NCBI RefSeq assembly: GCF_014353015.1
Contig: NZ_CP060704.1
Coordinates: 124,001 to 188,000, forward strand
DNA: 64,000 bases
Origin: Chitinimonas koreensis
GTDB taxonomy: Bacteria; Pseudomonadota; Gammaproteobacteria; Burkholderiales; Chitinimonadaceae
Direction of reading: 5' to 3'
Every line of letters begins with the position of its first letter. The first letter of the stretch is position 1. The notes under the pieces are model-generated. The model was not told the DNA's origin. It made no database searches and worked only from the letters and a program-made list of their open reading frames with translations. The translations under genes and the position numbers were made by a program. Of the stretch, positions 26,368 through 38,400 are shown piece after piece.

Positions 26368-27084
26368 TCACTCCGTGGTGCTGAGATTCCAGAACGCCTG
26401 CCGAACATGGTTCTCGCCCGAGAGCTGGGCGACGATGCGCTCCAGCTGCGCCGATTCGACCGAGGTCGACAGCAGCGTGGCCTTGATCTCGACGGCGTCC
26501 TCGCCGAACGGCTCGACCTCGAGGTCGCCCACCGGGTAGCTGGCCTCGGCCAGCGCGGTTTCCAGCAGGTCCAGCACCTGCTTCTGCTGATCGCTGCGGA
26601 CCACCAGGCAGAGCTGGTAGGTCACCTCGCTGGCGCGGTCGTCGATCGGCCGGCGGTTGATCGAGTTGACCAGCGGCCGCAGCAGGGTATTGGAGGCCAG
26701 CACGAAGATCGCCGCCAGCAGCGCCTCGGCCACCAGGTCGGCGCCGGCGCAGGCGCCGACGGCGGCCGAGCCCCACAGCGTCGCGGCGGTGTTGAGGCCG
26801 CGCACGTTCAGCCCTTCCTTCATGATGGTGCCGGCGCCGAGGAAGCCGACGCCGGACACCACGTAGGCCGCCACCTGGGTCGCGCCGGCCGCGCCGTTGA
26901 GGCGGTAGGCCATGTCGACGAAGACCGCGGCGCTGACCGCCACCAGGGTGTTGGTGCGCAGGCCGGCGGTGCGCTGCCGGTACTGGCGCTCGTAGCCGAT
27001 GATCGAGCCGAGCACGAAGGCGGTGGCGAGGCTGACCAGCGAATCGAGGAAGCTGGCGAGGTCGAAATGCAACAGCGCTTGCAT
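26368..27084 (-). CDS. MgtC/SapB family membrane protein
   Basis: This 238-residue protein has about four to five N-terminal helices with the family segments LGSIIGYERQYRQRTAGLRT and GVGFLGAGTIMKEG. A soluble C-terminal ACT-like domain follows (about 160-235). Family members aid growth at low Mg2+ or in hosts, by mechanisms that vary. The ATG at 27084 has AGGAG nine bases upstream. Confidence 0.9.
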   Translation of the reverse strand: MQALLHFDLASFLDSLVSLATAFVLGSIIGYERQYRQRTAGLRTNTLVAVSAAVFVDMAYRLNGAAGATQVAAYVVSGVGFLGAGTIMKEGLNVRGLNTAATLWGSAAVGACAGADLVAEALLAAIFVLASNTLLRPLVNSINRRPIDDRASEVTYQLCLVVRSDQQKQVLDLLETALAEASYPVGDLEVEPFGEDAVEIKATLLSTSVESAQLERIVAQLSGENHVRQAFWNLSTTE

Positions 27085-27227
27085 CGGGTGGGCTCCTTGG
27101 CGGCATCGGCGCGACCGCTCGCGCCGCCGTCGAGCATATGACAGCCGCACGGCCGATAGGCGATGAACATGCGGTCGGCGCTGAGGGATTCCGTGCCGCC
27201 GGGCGGGCTGCGCTACGGCGTCTGGAG

Positions 27228-27236
27228 TTATCCACA
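27228..27236 (+). other. Isolated DnaA-box match
   Basis: TTATCCACA, a perfect DnaA box, sits in the 481-bp gap 27085-27565, which otherwise shows no gene or clear promoter. A single box is not evidence for an origin. Confidence 0.25.
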
Positions 27237-27565
27237 GCCGAGCCGGCGCCGTCGGTCGGCGGCACCGCCAGGTCTGCCAGGGCGAAGCCCTCGAGTTGGC
27301 CGGAAATTTGCCGATTCACCATCTAGACTCATGCTGTATTGCCGTCGGTTCCTGCACCAGGCCGGTGCATCGACGGCTCCACGCAACAGCAGGATTGGTC
27401 CATGCCGCAGCCCTCCAGCCCGTCCCGAACCGCCATCCCGCTGCCGTTCCGGCAGTCCGCCCGCCCGCTCGTCCGAGGCGGTGCACGGGGCCGATCGCCG
27501 GCCCGCTGAACCCCGACATTCCCAGGCGCTTCCCCGCTTCCGTGCTCCAGACCAGAGTGACCACC

Positions 27566-29290
27566 ATGCCTTTCAAAGACGACGTGGCTTCCTGCTTTCC
27601 CGTTGCGGCTCCCGCGCGGGCCGTTTCCCTGCGCCGCGCCGGCCTGCTGGCCGCGTTCTGCCTGCTGGCGCCCGGCGCCGCCTTCGCCGCCCTGCCCTCG
27701 GTGACCGAGCCGGGCCGCGAAGCGCCGCAGCCGGTGCTGCCGCAGCCGACTCCGCCCGGCCAGCCGATCACGGTGCCCAAGGCCTCGGCCGCGCAAGCGC
27801 CGGCCGGGGCCGAGCAGCTGACGTTCACGCTGAACGAGATGGCGATCGAAGGCGCCACCGCCTACGGTCCCGAGCTGCTCCGCCCGCTCTACGCCGACCT
27901 GATCGGCAAGCGCATCACGGTGGCCGACGCCTTCAAGGTCGCGGGCGAGATCGAGCTGCGCTACCGCTCGGCCGGCTACGTCACCTCGCGCGTGATCGTG
28001 CCCGAGCAGACCATCGACCAGGGCCGCTTCCGCATCGTGGTGGTCGAGGGCTACGTCTCCGACATCGCCTACGACGCCGACATCGGCCCGGCCAAGGCCG
28101 CGCTGGCCAAGCTGCTCGAGCCCCTGCGCGGGGTGAAGCCCATCAACGTGGCCGAGATCGAGCGGCGCCTGCTGCTGGCCAACGACCTCGGCGGCCTCGC
28201 CGTGCGCGCCTCGCTCGAACCCTCGCCCGACCAGGTCGGCGGCTCGCGCGTGGTGGTGCGCGCCGAGCGCGACGCCATCGACGGCTCGGTCAGCATCGAC
28301 AACCGCAATACCCGCTATCTCGGCTCGCACCAGCTGTCGGGCAGCCTGGTGTTCAACTCGTTCGGCGAGCGCGCCGACCGCGTCTCGCTGACCGCCAAGG
28401 CCTCGACGCCGGCCTATCGCTCGTCGGCCGTCAGCGCCGCCTACGACGCGCTCTTGAGCAGCGACGGCATGACCGGCGGCATCAGCGCTACCCGCGCGCG
28501 TTCGCGCCCGGGCCGCGAACTGGCCGCGCTCGACGTGCGCAGCAAGGTGCGCAACCAGACCGCGACGCTGACCTACCCGCTGATCCGCTCGCGCCTGCAG
28601 AACCTGCGCCTGGTCGGCGAATTCGAGCACCGCGACGTCGATACCGACATCGGCGGCGACCCGTTCACGCGCGACAAGCTGCGCATCCTGCGCGTCGGCC
28701 TGAGCTACGACCGCAGCGACGACTGGAACGGCATCACCGCGCTGCGCGCCACGCTGCACAAGGGCCTGGACGTGATGGGCGCGACCGACCGCGGCGCCGA
28801 CCTCGCCTCGCGCGAGAACGGCCGCAGCGACTTCGCCAAGCTGACGCTGGACCTGACCCGGGTACAGCAGCTCGGCGAACGCACCAGCCTCCTGGCCACC
28901 TTCACCAGCCAGTTCAGCGCCGATTCGCTGCTGGCCAGCGAAGAGATCTCGCTCGGCGGCCCGACCTACGGCCGCGGCTACGACGACGGCGAGATCGCCT
29001 CGGACAACGGCATCGCCGGCTCGCTCGAGCTGCGCTACTCGCCCGAGGCGTCCTTCCTGCCCGGCGGCCTGCAGCTCTACACCTTCGTCGATGGCGGCCG
29101 CATCCGGGCGCATTCGGGCAGCGCGCCGGTGGTGCGCCGTTCGATCTCGTCCTACGGCGGCGGCCTGCGGGCCAACCTCAGCAGCGTGGTGTTCGCCACG
29201 CTGGACCTGGCCAAGCCGATCAGCAGCCCGGTGCAGAGCAGCGGCGACAAGAAGGCCCGCCTGTTCTTCAAATTGACCGCCCAGTACTAG
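27566..29290 (+). CDS. TpsB outer-membrane transporter of two-partner secretion (ShlB/FhaC/HecB family)
   Basis: This 574-residue protein has a signal peptide (AGLLAAFCLLAPGAAFA) and a Pro-rich linker. Two POTRA domains lie at about 90-240, containing YRSAGYVTSRVIVPEQTI and LAVRASLEP. A 16-strand barrel is expected after them. The conserved L6 loop arginine motif appears as GRGYDDGEI, and the following strand motif as LYTFVDGG. It ends KKARLFFKLTAQY, typical of an outer-membrane protein with a terminal aromatic residue. It exports the giant protein encoded 157 bp downstream. The ATG at 27566 is chosen for its fit with the signal peptide. Confidence 0.92.
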   Translation: MPFKDDVASCFPVAAPARAVSLRRAGLLAAFCLLAPGAAFAALPSVTEPGREAPQPVLPQPTPPGQPITVPKASAAQAPAGAEQLTFTLNEMAIEGATAYGPELLRPLYADLIGKRITVADAFKVAGEIELRYRSAGYVTSRVIVPEQTIDQGRFRIVVVEGYVSDIAYDADIGPAKAALAKLLEPLRGVKPINVAEIERRLLLANDLGGLAVRASLEPSPDQVGGSRVVVRAERDAIDGSVSIDNRNTRYLGSHQLSGSLVFNSFGERADRVSLTAKASTPAYRSSAVSAAYDALLSSDGMTGGISATRARSRPGRELAALDVRSKVRNQTATLTYPLIRSRLQNLRLVGEFEHRDVDTDIGGDPFTRDKLRILRVGLSYDRSDDWNGITALRATLHKGLDVMGATDRGADLASRENGRSDFAKLTLDLTRVQQLGERTSLLATFTSQFSADSLLASEEISLGGPTYGRGYDDGEIASDNGIAGSLELRYSPEASFLPGGLQLYTFVDGGRIRAHSGSAPVVRRSISSYGGGLRANLSSVVFATLDLAKPISSPVQSSGDKKARLFFKLTAQY

Positions 29291-29447
29291 GGCGGCACCC
29301 CCGTCGATGCGTCCGCGCTTGCCGGCGCGGCGCATCGGGCGGCCAGTTCGACCCCGCGGCGCCACCTCGCAGGCGCTGCGGACGTTTCGCCAGTCACGTC
29401 ACGGCATGAGCCGCAAACCACCCGTTGAGCCAAAGGAGCAGGGGATC

Positions 29448-32400
29448 ATGAACTCGCGCAAGATCACCCGCAGCCGCAGCACCCCGTCCCCTCTCTACCG
29501 CTTCTTCCGCCGGCTGCGTCCCCGCCGGATGCCCAAGACCACGCTGAGCACGCTGGCGATGCTGGTCGGCTCGATGCTGTCGGGCAACCTCGCGCACGCC
29601 AACCCGACCGGCGGCCAGGTGGTGGCCGGCTCGGCGACGTTCGCCAACAGCGATCCGAACACGCTGAACATCTTCCAGTCGACCAACAAGGCGATCATCA
29701 ACTGGAAGGGCTTCAGCATCGGGGCCAACGAGACGGTCAACTTCCTGCAGCCGGGCGCGTCCAGCGTCACGCTGAACCGGGTGCTCGGCAACGATCCCTC
29801 CTCGATCTTCGGCCGGCTCAACGCGACCGGCACGGTGATGCTGGTCAATCCCAACGGGGTGATCTTCGGCGCCGGCTCGCGCATCGACGTCGGCGGCCTG
29901 GTGGCGACCACCGCCAACATCCGCGACGACGACTTCATGGCCGGCCGCTATGCCTTCGACCAGGCGTCGAACCAGGCCGGTGCGCGCATCGTCAACCAGG
30001 GCGAGATCACCATCCGCGACAGCGGCCTGGCCGCCCTGGTGGCGCCCAGCGTGCAGAACTCCGGCGTGATCGAGGCCCGGCTCGGCCGCGTCGCGCTCGG
30101 CGGCGCCAAGACCTTCACGCTCGACTTCCACGGCGACGGCCTGCTCAGCTTCGACGCCGGCTCGGCGGTCAGCGAGCTGCCCGACGGCGCGCTGGTGGTC
30201 AACAGCGGCGAGATCCGCGCCGAAGGCGGCTCGGTGCTGCTGTCCGCGCGCGCGGTCAAGGGCGTGATCGACCACGTCATCAATACCGACGGCCTGATCG
30301 TGGCCACCTCGGTCGGCAGCGAGAACGGCCGCATCGTGCTGTCCGGCGGCGGCGCCGGCACGGTGGCGGTCAAGGGCACGGTCGACGCGTCCGGCCGCGG
30401 CGCCGGCGAGCACGGCGGCCAGGTGATCGTCACCGGCGAGCACGTCGCGGTCGGCGCCGGCACCGTGGTCGACGCCTCGGGCGCGGCCGGCGGCGGCGAG
30501 ATCGCGCTCGGCAGCTCGGGCCTCAACGGCGCCGCGCCGCACAGCGCGGCCGGCCAGTTCGCCGACAAGTCGCAGACGGTCGAGGTGGCCGCCGGCGCGG
30601 CGCTGAAGGCCGATGCGCTGGCGAACGGCGACGGCGGCGCGGTCACGCTGTGGTCGAGCGACACCACCCGCTTCGGCGGCAGCATCTCGGCCCGCGGCGG
30701 CGAGCAGGGCGGCGACGGCGGCTTCGCCGAAGTGTCGAGCAGCAAGAACATCGGCCTGACCGGCACGGTCGACCTGCGCGCGCCGCAGGGCCAGACCGGC
30801 CTCTTGCTGCTCGATCCGACCGACCTGCGCATCGTCTATGCGGCCTCGGGCGCCGGCAGCCAGGACAGCAACGCCGGCGACGGCACCGTTGCGTCGGGCG
30901 ATGCCGACCAGGGCAGCGGCGCGACGCTGAACACCGTGTCGAGCACCCTGCTCGAAGGCCTGGCCGGCAACACCAACATCCTGCTGCAAGCCACCGGCCA
31001 GATCACGGTCGAGGCGATGGGCTTGGGCAACCGGCTCGACCTGCAGACCACGGGCGGCAACAGCTTCACGCTGCAGTCGACCCAGAGCGGCGGCATCCGC
31101 TTCCTCGATGCGAACACCGAGATCCGTACCCAGGGCGGCGACATCAAGCTCGAAGCGCTCGGCGTCGGCAGCACGCTCGGCAATATCGGCAAGCTGACCA
31201 GCAACGGCGGCGCCATCACGCTGAACTCGACCGGCGACATCCAGCTGGCCGGCGACATCAACGCCAGCTCCGGCATCGTGACGCTGCAGTCGATCGCCGG
31301 CTCGATCGCCAACAAGGCGGCGACCAGCCCGCTGGTGACCGGCGGCGCGGTCAAGCTGCTGGCCGCGGCCGGCAGCGTCGGCGCCAGCGGCTCGGCCATC
31401 TCGGTCAGCACCGCCACCCTGTTCGGCCAGACCGGCGGCAATCTGTACGCCGGCAGCGACACCCAGCTGACCCAGCTGTCGCTGACCCTCGACGACGTGG
31501 TGGCCGGCACCTCGACCTTCCAGCTCACCGCGCCGAGCCAGAGCTTCGTGCTCAGCGAGGGCGGCGACGGCCGCTACCTGCTGGGCGCCGCCACCAGCAC
31601 CGCCGACCTCGACTTCAGCCTCAGCGTCGACCGCACGCTGCAACTGGGCACCGTCGACGTGGTGGCCGGCCCGCTGGCGCTGACCTCGCGCCAGGGCGAC
31701 ATCCTGGCGGTCGATTCCAGCTCGCACCTGACCGCCGCCGGGCTGACGCTGACGGCCAAGGGCAGCACCGGCAGCAACGGCGCCATCGGCAACGGCAGCC
31801 AGTCGATCGTCACCAACGTCAATACGCTGACCGCCACGGCCGGCAGCGGCGGCGTCCACCTGAGCGAGGACGGCTACCTGACGCTCAACCACCTGGTCGC
31901 CAGCGGCAACAGCTCGGTCTCGGCCGGCGACGACCTGACCGTCGGCAACGTCGCCATCGGCAGCAACGCGCTGACGCTGTCCGCCGGCGGCGCCCTGCTC
32001 GACGACGGCGACACCAGCACCACGATCGGCGCAGCCCAGGTGACCCTGAGCGGCGCCACCGAGATCGGCACCAGCGTCGACCGCATGGTCACCAGCGCCA
32101 GCACGATCAACGCCTCCTCGACCTCGGGCGGCGCCTACCTGAAGTCGACCGCCGCCTCGGTCACGCTCGACATCACGGCCGGCAACGGCGACATCTCGGT
32201 GCTCACCGGCGGCACCACCACGGTCACCAAGCTGGAATCGGGCACCGACGCCAGCGGCAACGACATCGACCTGACGCTGACCGGCACCGGCGAGCTCTAT
32301 CTCGGCATCGTCGATGCCGGCACGCTGGGCAACGTGTCGCTGACCACCGCCAACGGCAGCATCACCAGCATGGGCAGCGACCCGGTCACCGGCAACCGCG

Positions 32401-35400
32401 TCAGCTTCAAGACCGCCACCGGTCTCTTCGACTACAACAGCCTCAACGCGATCACCAAGGCCAACGTGCTGGTCGCCGACATCGGCGCGGGCGGCATCAT
32501 CCTGACCCAGCAGGGCTCGGCCACGGTGGAGAAGCTGAACACCTCCGGCTACTACGCCTATCTCACCGCCACCAGCGGCGATCTGACCCTGGGCAGCGTC
32601 AAGACCGGCGCCGGCGGCATCGCCAGCATCACCGCCAGCGCCGGCAACATCGTCGGCGACACCGACGTCAATACGCTGATCGATGCCTCCTCGATCACGC
32701 TGGCCTCGGCCGGCCACCTCGGCCAGAGCGGCAGCCAGCTGCAGACCAGCACCACCACGCTGAGCCTGTCCGGCGTCGGCGACATCAATCTCAAGAACAC
32801 CGGCTACACGCTGTCCAGCCTCACCATCGACAACAAGCACGCTACCCCGGGTGCGGCCAACACCCTGGCGATCGATTCGCCCTACCTGACCTTCGGCATC
32901 TTCGACACCGGTACCGAGTACCAGATGGACGACCTGGTCGGCCAGGGGCTCAGCACCGTCAGCTTCACCGGCGACCAGTCGATCCGGGTCGGCCAGGTCA
33001 TGCTCCCCGCCGGTGCGCTGTCGCTGACCGCCAGCGCCGGCGACATCACCGGCGACAGCAACGACCAGACCCGCATCACCGCCAACAGCATCAAGCTCAG
33101 CGCCGCGGCCGGCGGCATCGGCAGCGCCGGCACGCCGATCGACGTCAACACCAACACGCTCGACCTGACCACCCGCGGCGACCTCTACATCCGCGACCTG
33201 GCCGACCTGACCAAGCTGACGATCTCGAGCAAGCACGCCGACGGCACGACCAGCTACGGCATGGACATCGTCGCGCAGTCGCTGAACTTCGACGTCAGCG
33301 ACTCGGCCGGCGGCCACAGCCTCAATACGCTGACCGACGCCAGCGGGCTGACGCTGAGCTTCACCAGCGACCGCAGCATCACCATCGGCGACGTCGACGT
33401 CACCTATACCGGCAGCGCGACGCTCAACTCGACCAACGGCAACCTGATCGACGACGGCAACAAGTCGACCTGGCTGCTGGCCAAGGACACCACGCTCAAG
33501 GCCAGCCAGGCGATCGGCGCCAGCGGCGCCGGCTACCTCGACGTGATCACCGGCACGCTCGGCGCGCAGGCCAGCGGCGGCGGCGTGTACGTCACCCTGC
33601 CGATGCCGACCGGCAACGACAACTACGTCGGCGCGGTAACGCTGGGCAGCCTGCTCAACGGCAGCGTCAGCGCCGTCGGCGGCCCGGTGGTGATCAAGGC
33701 CAGCCATGGCGACATCGCGCTCGGCACCAGCATCAGCGTCAGCGGCGCCAGCAACAGCATCACGCTGGAGGCGACCGCCGGCAGCATCCTCAACGCCAGC
33801 GCCAGCATGCTGAGCACCGGCAGCAATGCCGGCACCGTGAGCCTCAAGGCCGGCGGCGCCATCGGCGCCAGCGACAAGCAGGTCTACCTCGGCGCCGCCA
33901 CGCTCAGCGCCGAGGCCGGCACCGGCCTCTACGTCAGCGGCACCAGCGGCATGTCGCTGCTGAATCTGGCCGCCGGCAGCGCCATCGCGGTCGGCACCTC
34001 GAGCGGCAACCTGACGGTCGGCACGGTCGGCCTCACCGGCGCCGGCGAGGTGGCGCTGACCGCCAGCAGCGGCTCCATCCTCGACGACGGCAACGCCGGC
34101 ACCGGCATCAGCGCCGACAAGGTCACGCTGAGCGCCGCCTCCGGCTCGGTCGGCAGCACGTCCAGCGCGCTGAACCTCACCGTCGACGAGGCCAGCGTCA
34201 CCGCCCGCGGCGACATCGGTATCGCCAACAGCCAGGCCTTCGACAGCCTGGCCATCACGCGCGGCAGCTCGTCCTCGGGCAGCTTCGCCATCACGGCCGG
34301 CGGCGGCCAGGTGTTCACGCTGTCCGAAGACGCCAGCGCCAGCTACCTGCAGACCGTCAGCAGCGCCACCGCGCTGGACTTCAGCTTCACCGGGGTGCGC
34401 GGCCTCACGCTCGGCGACATCGACGTCGGCGCGGCAGGTTCGGCCACGCTGGCCGGCGCCGGCGAGGTGATCAGCGACGGCGTCGCCGGCTCCAAGGTCG
34501 CCGCCGGCAAGGTCTCGCTCACCGCCGGCAGCAGCAACTCGATCGGCACCTCGAGCCTGGCCGTCGACGTGGTCGGCACCAGCGACCTCGCCCTCAGCGC
34601 CGGCCGGGACTTCTACGTCAGCGACGACACCGCGCTGACCAAGCTGGCGCTGACCAGCACCAACTCGACCACCTCGGCCGGCACCGCCAGCGTATTCGGC
34701 CTCACCCTCAACGGCCTCGACCTGGTCGCCGACGACAACGGCACCACCCAGACCGTCGACCTGACCGGCGCCAACGCCGGCCTCCTCACCGACTTCAGCT
34801 TCACCAACCGGAAGAACATCCGGATCTCCGAGATCGTCGCCAGCAACGCCAAGGTGACGCTGGCCACCAGCGGCGGCGGCGCCAACTCGAACATCAGCAG
34901 CCTGAATCCCTCCGGCCTCGTCAACGCCGCCGAGGCGGTGCTGTCGGCCGTCTCGACCGTCGACGGCAACGGCAACATCGGCACTGCCAGCGCCAGGGTC
35001 GGCATCAACGCGCCCAAGCTCACCCTCGTCGGCAGCGGCAACGTCTATGTCGACGACGCCCAGAACCTGTCGACGCTCGACGCCACGCTGAGCCACGTCA
35101 ACAGCGCCAGCAACTACACCTACGACATCAGCGCCGGCAACATCAACTCCTTCGTCGTGGTCGACGGCAGCACCATGTCGCTCGGGCTGGCCGTCCTCGG
35201 CTCGATGAACTTCGCCTGGAGCGTCGACCGCGCGCTGTCGCTCGCCACCGTCGACGCCGGCACCAGCAGCACCGGCTCGATCGCGCTGACCTCGCGCAGC
35301 GCGCCCAGCGGCACCAGCCCGCAGATCAACCGCAGCAGCGGCTCGCTGACCGCCGGCCATATCAGCCTGACGGCAATCGGCACCAACAGCGGCATCGGCG

Positions 35401-38400
35401 CCAGCGCGACGCTCTCCACCAGCACCCAGAACCTGTCGATCGCCACCGGCGGCAACCTGTCGATCAGCAACAGCACCACGCTGTCCTCGCTCAAGCTCGA
35501 GGCACTGCACAAGAAGTCGCCGAGCAGCAGCAACAGCTACGCGATCTCGGCGACCGGCCTCACCTTCAGCGTCACCGACAACAACACCGGCCCGGACGGC
35601 CTGAAGATCAACAGCATCAGCCAGTCCGGCCTCGACTTCTCGCTGAAGACCGACAAGGTCCTCACCGTCGGCACCCTCAACGTCGGCGGCAGCGGCAGCG
35701 TGAGCCTCACCGCCGCCAGCGCCACTGCGGGCAGCTACAACGCGATCCGCGGCGTCGGCGCCAATGCCGTCACCGCCGACTCGCTCTATCTCGAGGGTTC
35801 CTCGGTCGCCGGCGCCACCTCCGGCACGCAGTTCTACAGCGTGGTCAACTCGCTGTCGTCCAAGCTCACCGGCCAGCTCTACCTCAGCAACGCCGGCAGC
35901 CTCGAGCTCCAGGGCAATACCGTCGGCACCACGGCCGACATCACCGTCACCGGCAGCAGTTCGATCACCCAGAACGGCAGCGGCCTGGTCGCCCCGATCG
36001 TCAAGCTGACCGCCACGCAGGGCTCCATCGGCGCCAACGGCAACGCGATCCTGACCGACACGCGCCAGCTGAGCGCGACCAGCGGCGGCAACATCTACGT
36101 CGACAACGCCTCCGATCTCTACAGCCTCGCCCTCACGGCCAAGCACAACACGGTCGGCCAGCAGGGCTTCGTCGAAGTCACGGCGCAGGATCTCGCGCTG
36201 ACCGTGACCGACAGCGTCGCCGGCGACCGCTACACCGTGTCGGACATGTCCGACGGCAGCGGCCTCAACTTCAGCTTCGCCACCGACGTCGATCTCGATC
36301 TCGGCACGCTGACCGCCCAGGCCGGCCGCTCGCTGACGCTGCAGACCACCGGCGGCGACATCGAGCGCGTCAGCAGCGGCATCCTCGGCGGCGACACCGT
36401 CACCCTCTCCGCCTCCGGCTCGATCGGCCAGAGCGGCAGCGCGATGGAGACCGAGACGCGCAACCTGGCGCTGACCACCGGCGCCAACTTCTACGTCAAC
36501 AACAGCGCCGACCTGAGCAACCTGAGCCTGACCAGCACCCAGTCCAGCGGCGGCGTCTCGCCGACCTACGAGCTGTCGTCCTGGAACCTCGCGACCTTCG
36601 ACCTGTTCGACAACGGCACCACCAACGTCAACAGCGTGATCGACACCACGGGGCTCAACTTCTCGCTGTCGACCCAGCGCAACCAGCTGATCCGCGTCAT
36701 CGACGTCGGCCCCGCGGGCGCCGTGACGCTGACCGGCGCCGGCGACATCATCGGCAGCTCCAATACGGCCGACCGCATCAGCGCCGGCCAGCTCACCGTC
36801 ACCACCACCGCCGGCGGCGCCGCCGGCGCGCTGGCCGATCCGCTGCGCATCTCGGCCCCGCTGGTCACCTTCAACGTCACCGGCGCGCTCAATGTCGAAT
36901 CCGATACCCACATCGACTCGCTGATTCTCAACGTCACCCATCCGACCGCCACATACGGCGGCACCTACGACATCCAGTCGGTGCTGCGCACCGGCGGCCC
37001 GCAGTACGGCCTGTTCAGCGGCGTGGACGACGTCAGCGGCACCACCGTGACCAGCCTGGTCGACACCGGCGGGCTGGACTTCGCCCTCACCAGCGACCAC
37101 AAGATTATTGTCGGCACCGTCGACCTCGGCACCCAGGGCGCCGTGGCGATGACCTCCAACGGCAGCGACATCGTCGGCGACGGCAATACCGCCACCCAGG
37201 TGCAGGCTGCCAAGCTGACCCTGACCTCGCCGAGCGGCCTGGTCGGCGCCACCGGCAGCGGCAACGCGGTCGAGGCCACCGTCGACTCGCTGACGGTGAC
37301 CGCCAACAACGGCGTGAACGTCTCGCTGCACGGTTCGGCCAACCTCAACGGCATCATCTCGGGCGGTCCGATCACCCTGACCAACGACGTCGGCGACATC
37401 GCGCTCGGTACCATCGACGCCTCGGGCCAGTCGATCACCATCGACAACCAGGGCGGCTCGATCCTCAGCGGCTCGCTGTCCAATACCGGCACCGTGTCGC
37501 TGATCGCCAGCGGCTCGATCGGCAACCGCAGCGCCATCAGCACCACTGCGCTCGGCAACGGCACCACCACGCTCAGCGCCTCGGCCAGCGCGGCCCACGG
37601 CGCCAGCGGCAGCGTGGCGGTGACCGAGAGCTACAGCCTGATCGCCAGCACGATCACGGCGGCCGACGACGTCAGCCTCGCTGCCGGTTCGGACAGCAAC
37701 GGCATCACGGTCGGCACCATCACCAGCGGCGGCGACGTGGTGCTCAACGCCGGCGGCGGCAACCTGCTCGGCTCCTCGATCAGCAACCTGATCACCGCCG
37801 AATCGGTCAAGCTGGTCGCCAACACCGGCAGCGCCGCGGTCGGCAGCTCCGGCACCCGGCTGCGGGTCGACACCGAGTCGCTGAGCATCAACAGCGTCGG
37901 CAGCATCTACCTCACCGACCTGGGCGACCTGTCCAGCCTGACCATCGACCGCACGGGCTCCGGCTCGAGCAGCACCGGCACGCTGAGCCTGGTCGGCAGC
38001 AACTTCACCATGGCCGCCACCGACTCGAGCGGCAGCGCCACGCTGACCAGCGTGGTCGACAGCAGCGGGCTCGACTTCAGCTACAAGACCAGCGGTTCGA
38101 TCGCGGTCGGCACCATCAACGTCGACAGCGGCGCGGTGGTGCTCACGGCCTCGCCCAACAGCGGCAGCGGCAGCATCGGCGCCATCAACTCGTCCTCGCT
38201 GATCACCGCCGGCGACCTGACGATGACCGCCAGCGGCTCGTCCGGCGCGATCGGCACCAGCGGCACCCTGCTCGGCCTGGCCGTCGGCAGCCTGACCGCC
38301 TCCAGCGGCAGCGGCGGCATCTACGTCAAGCAGGCCGGCACGCTGACGCTCGATTCGCTGAGCACCAGCGGTGCGCTGACGGTCGATTCGTCGAGCGGCG

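Noticed and set aside
27228..27236. DnaA box as sign of a replication origin
   Set aside because: Only one box, no AT-rich unwinding region, and no dnaA, dnaN or parAB nearby.
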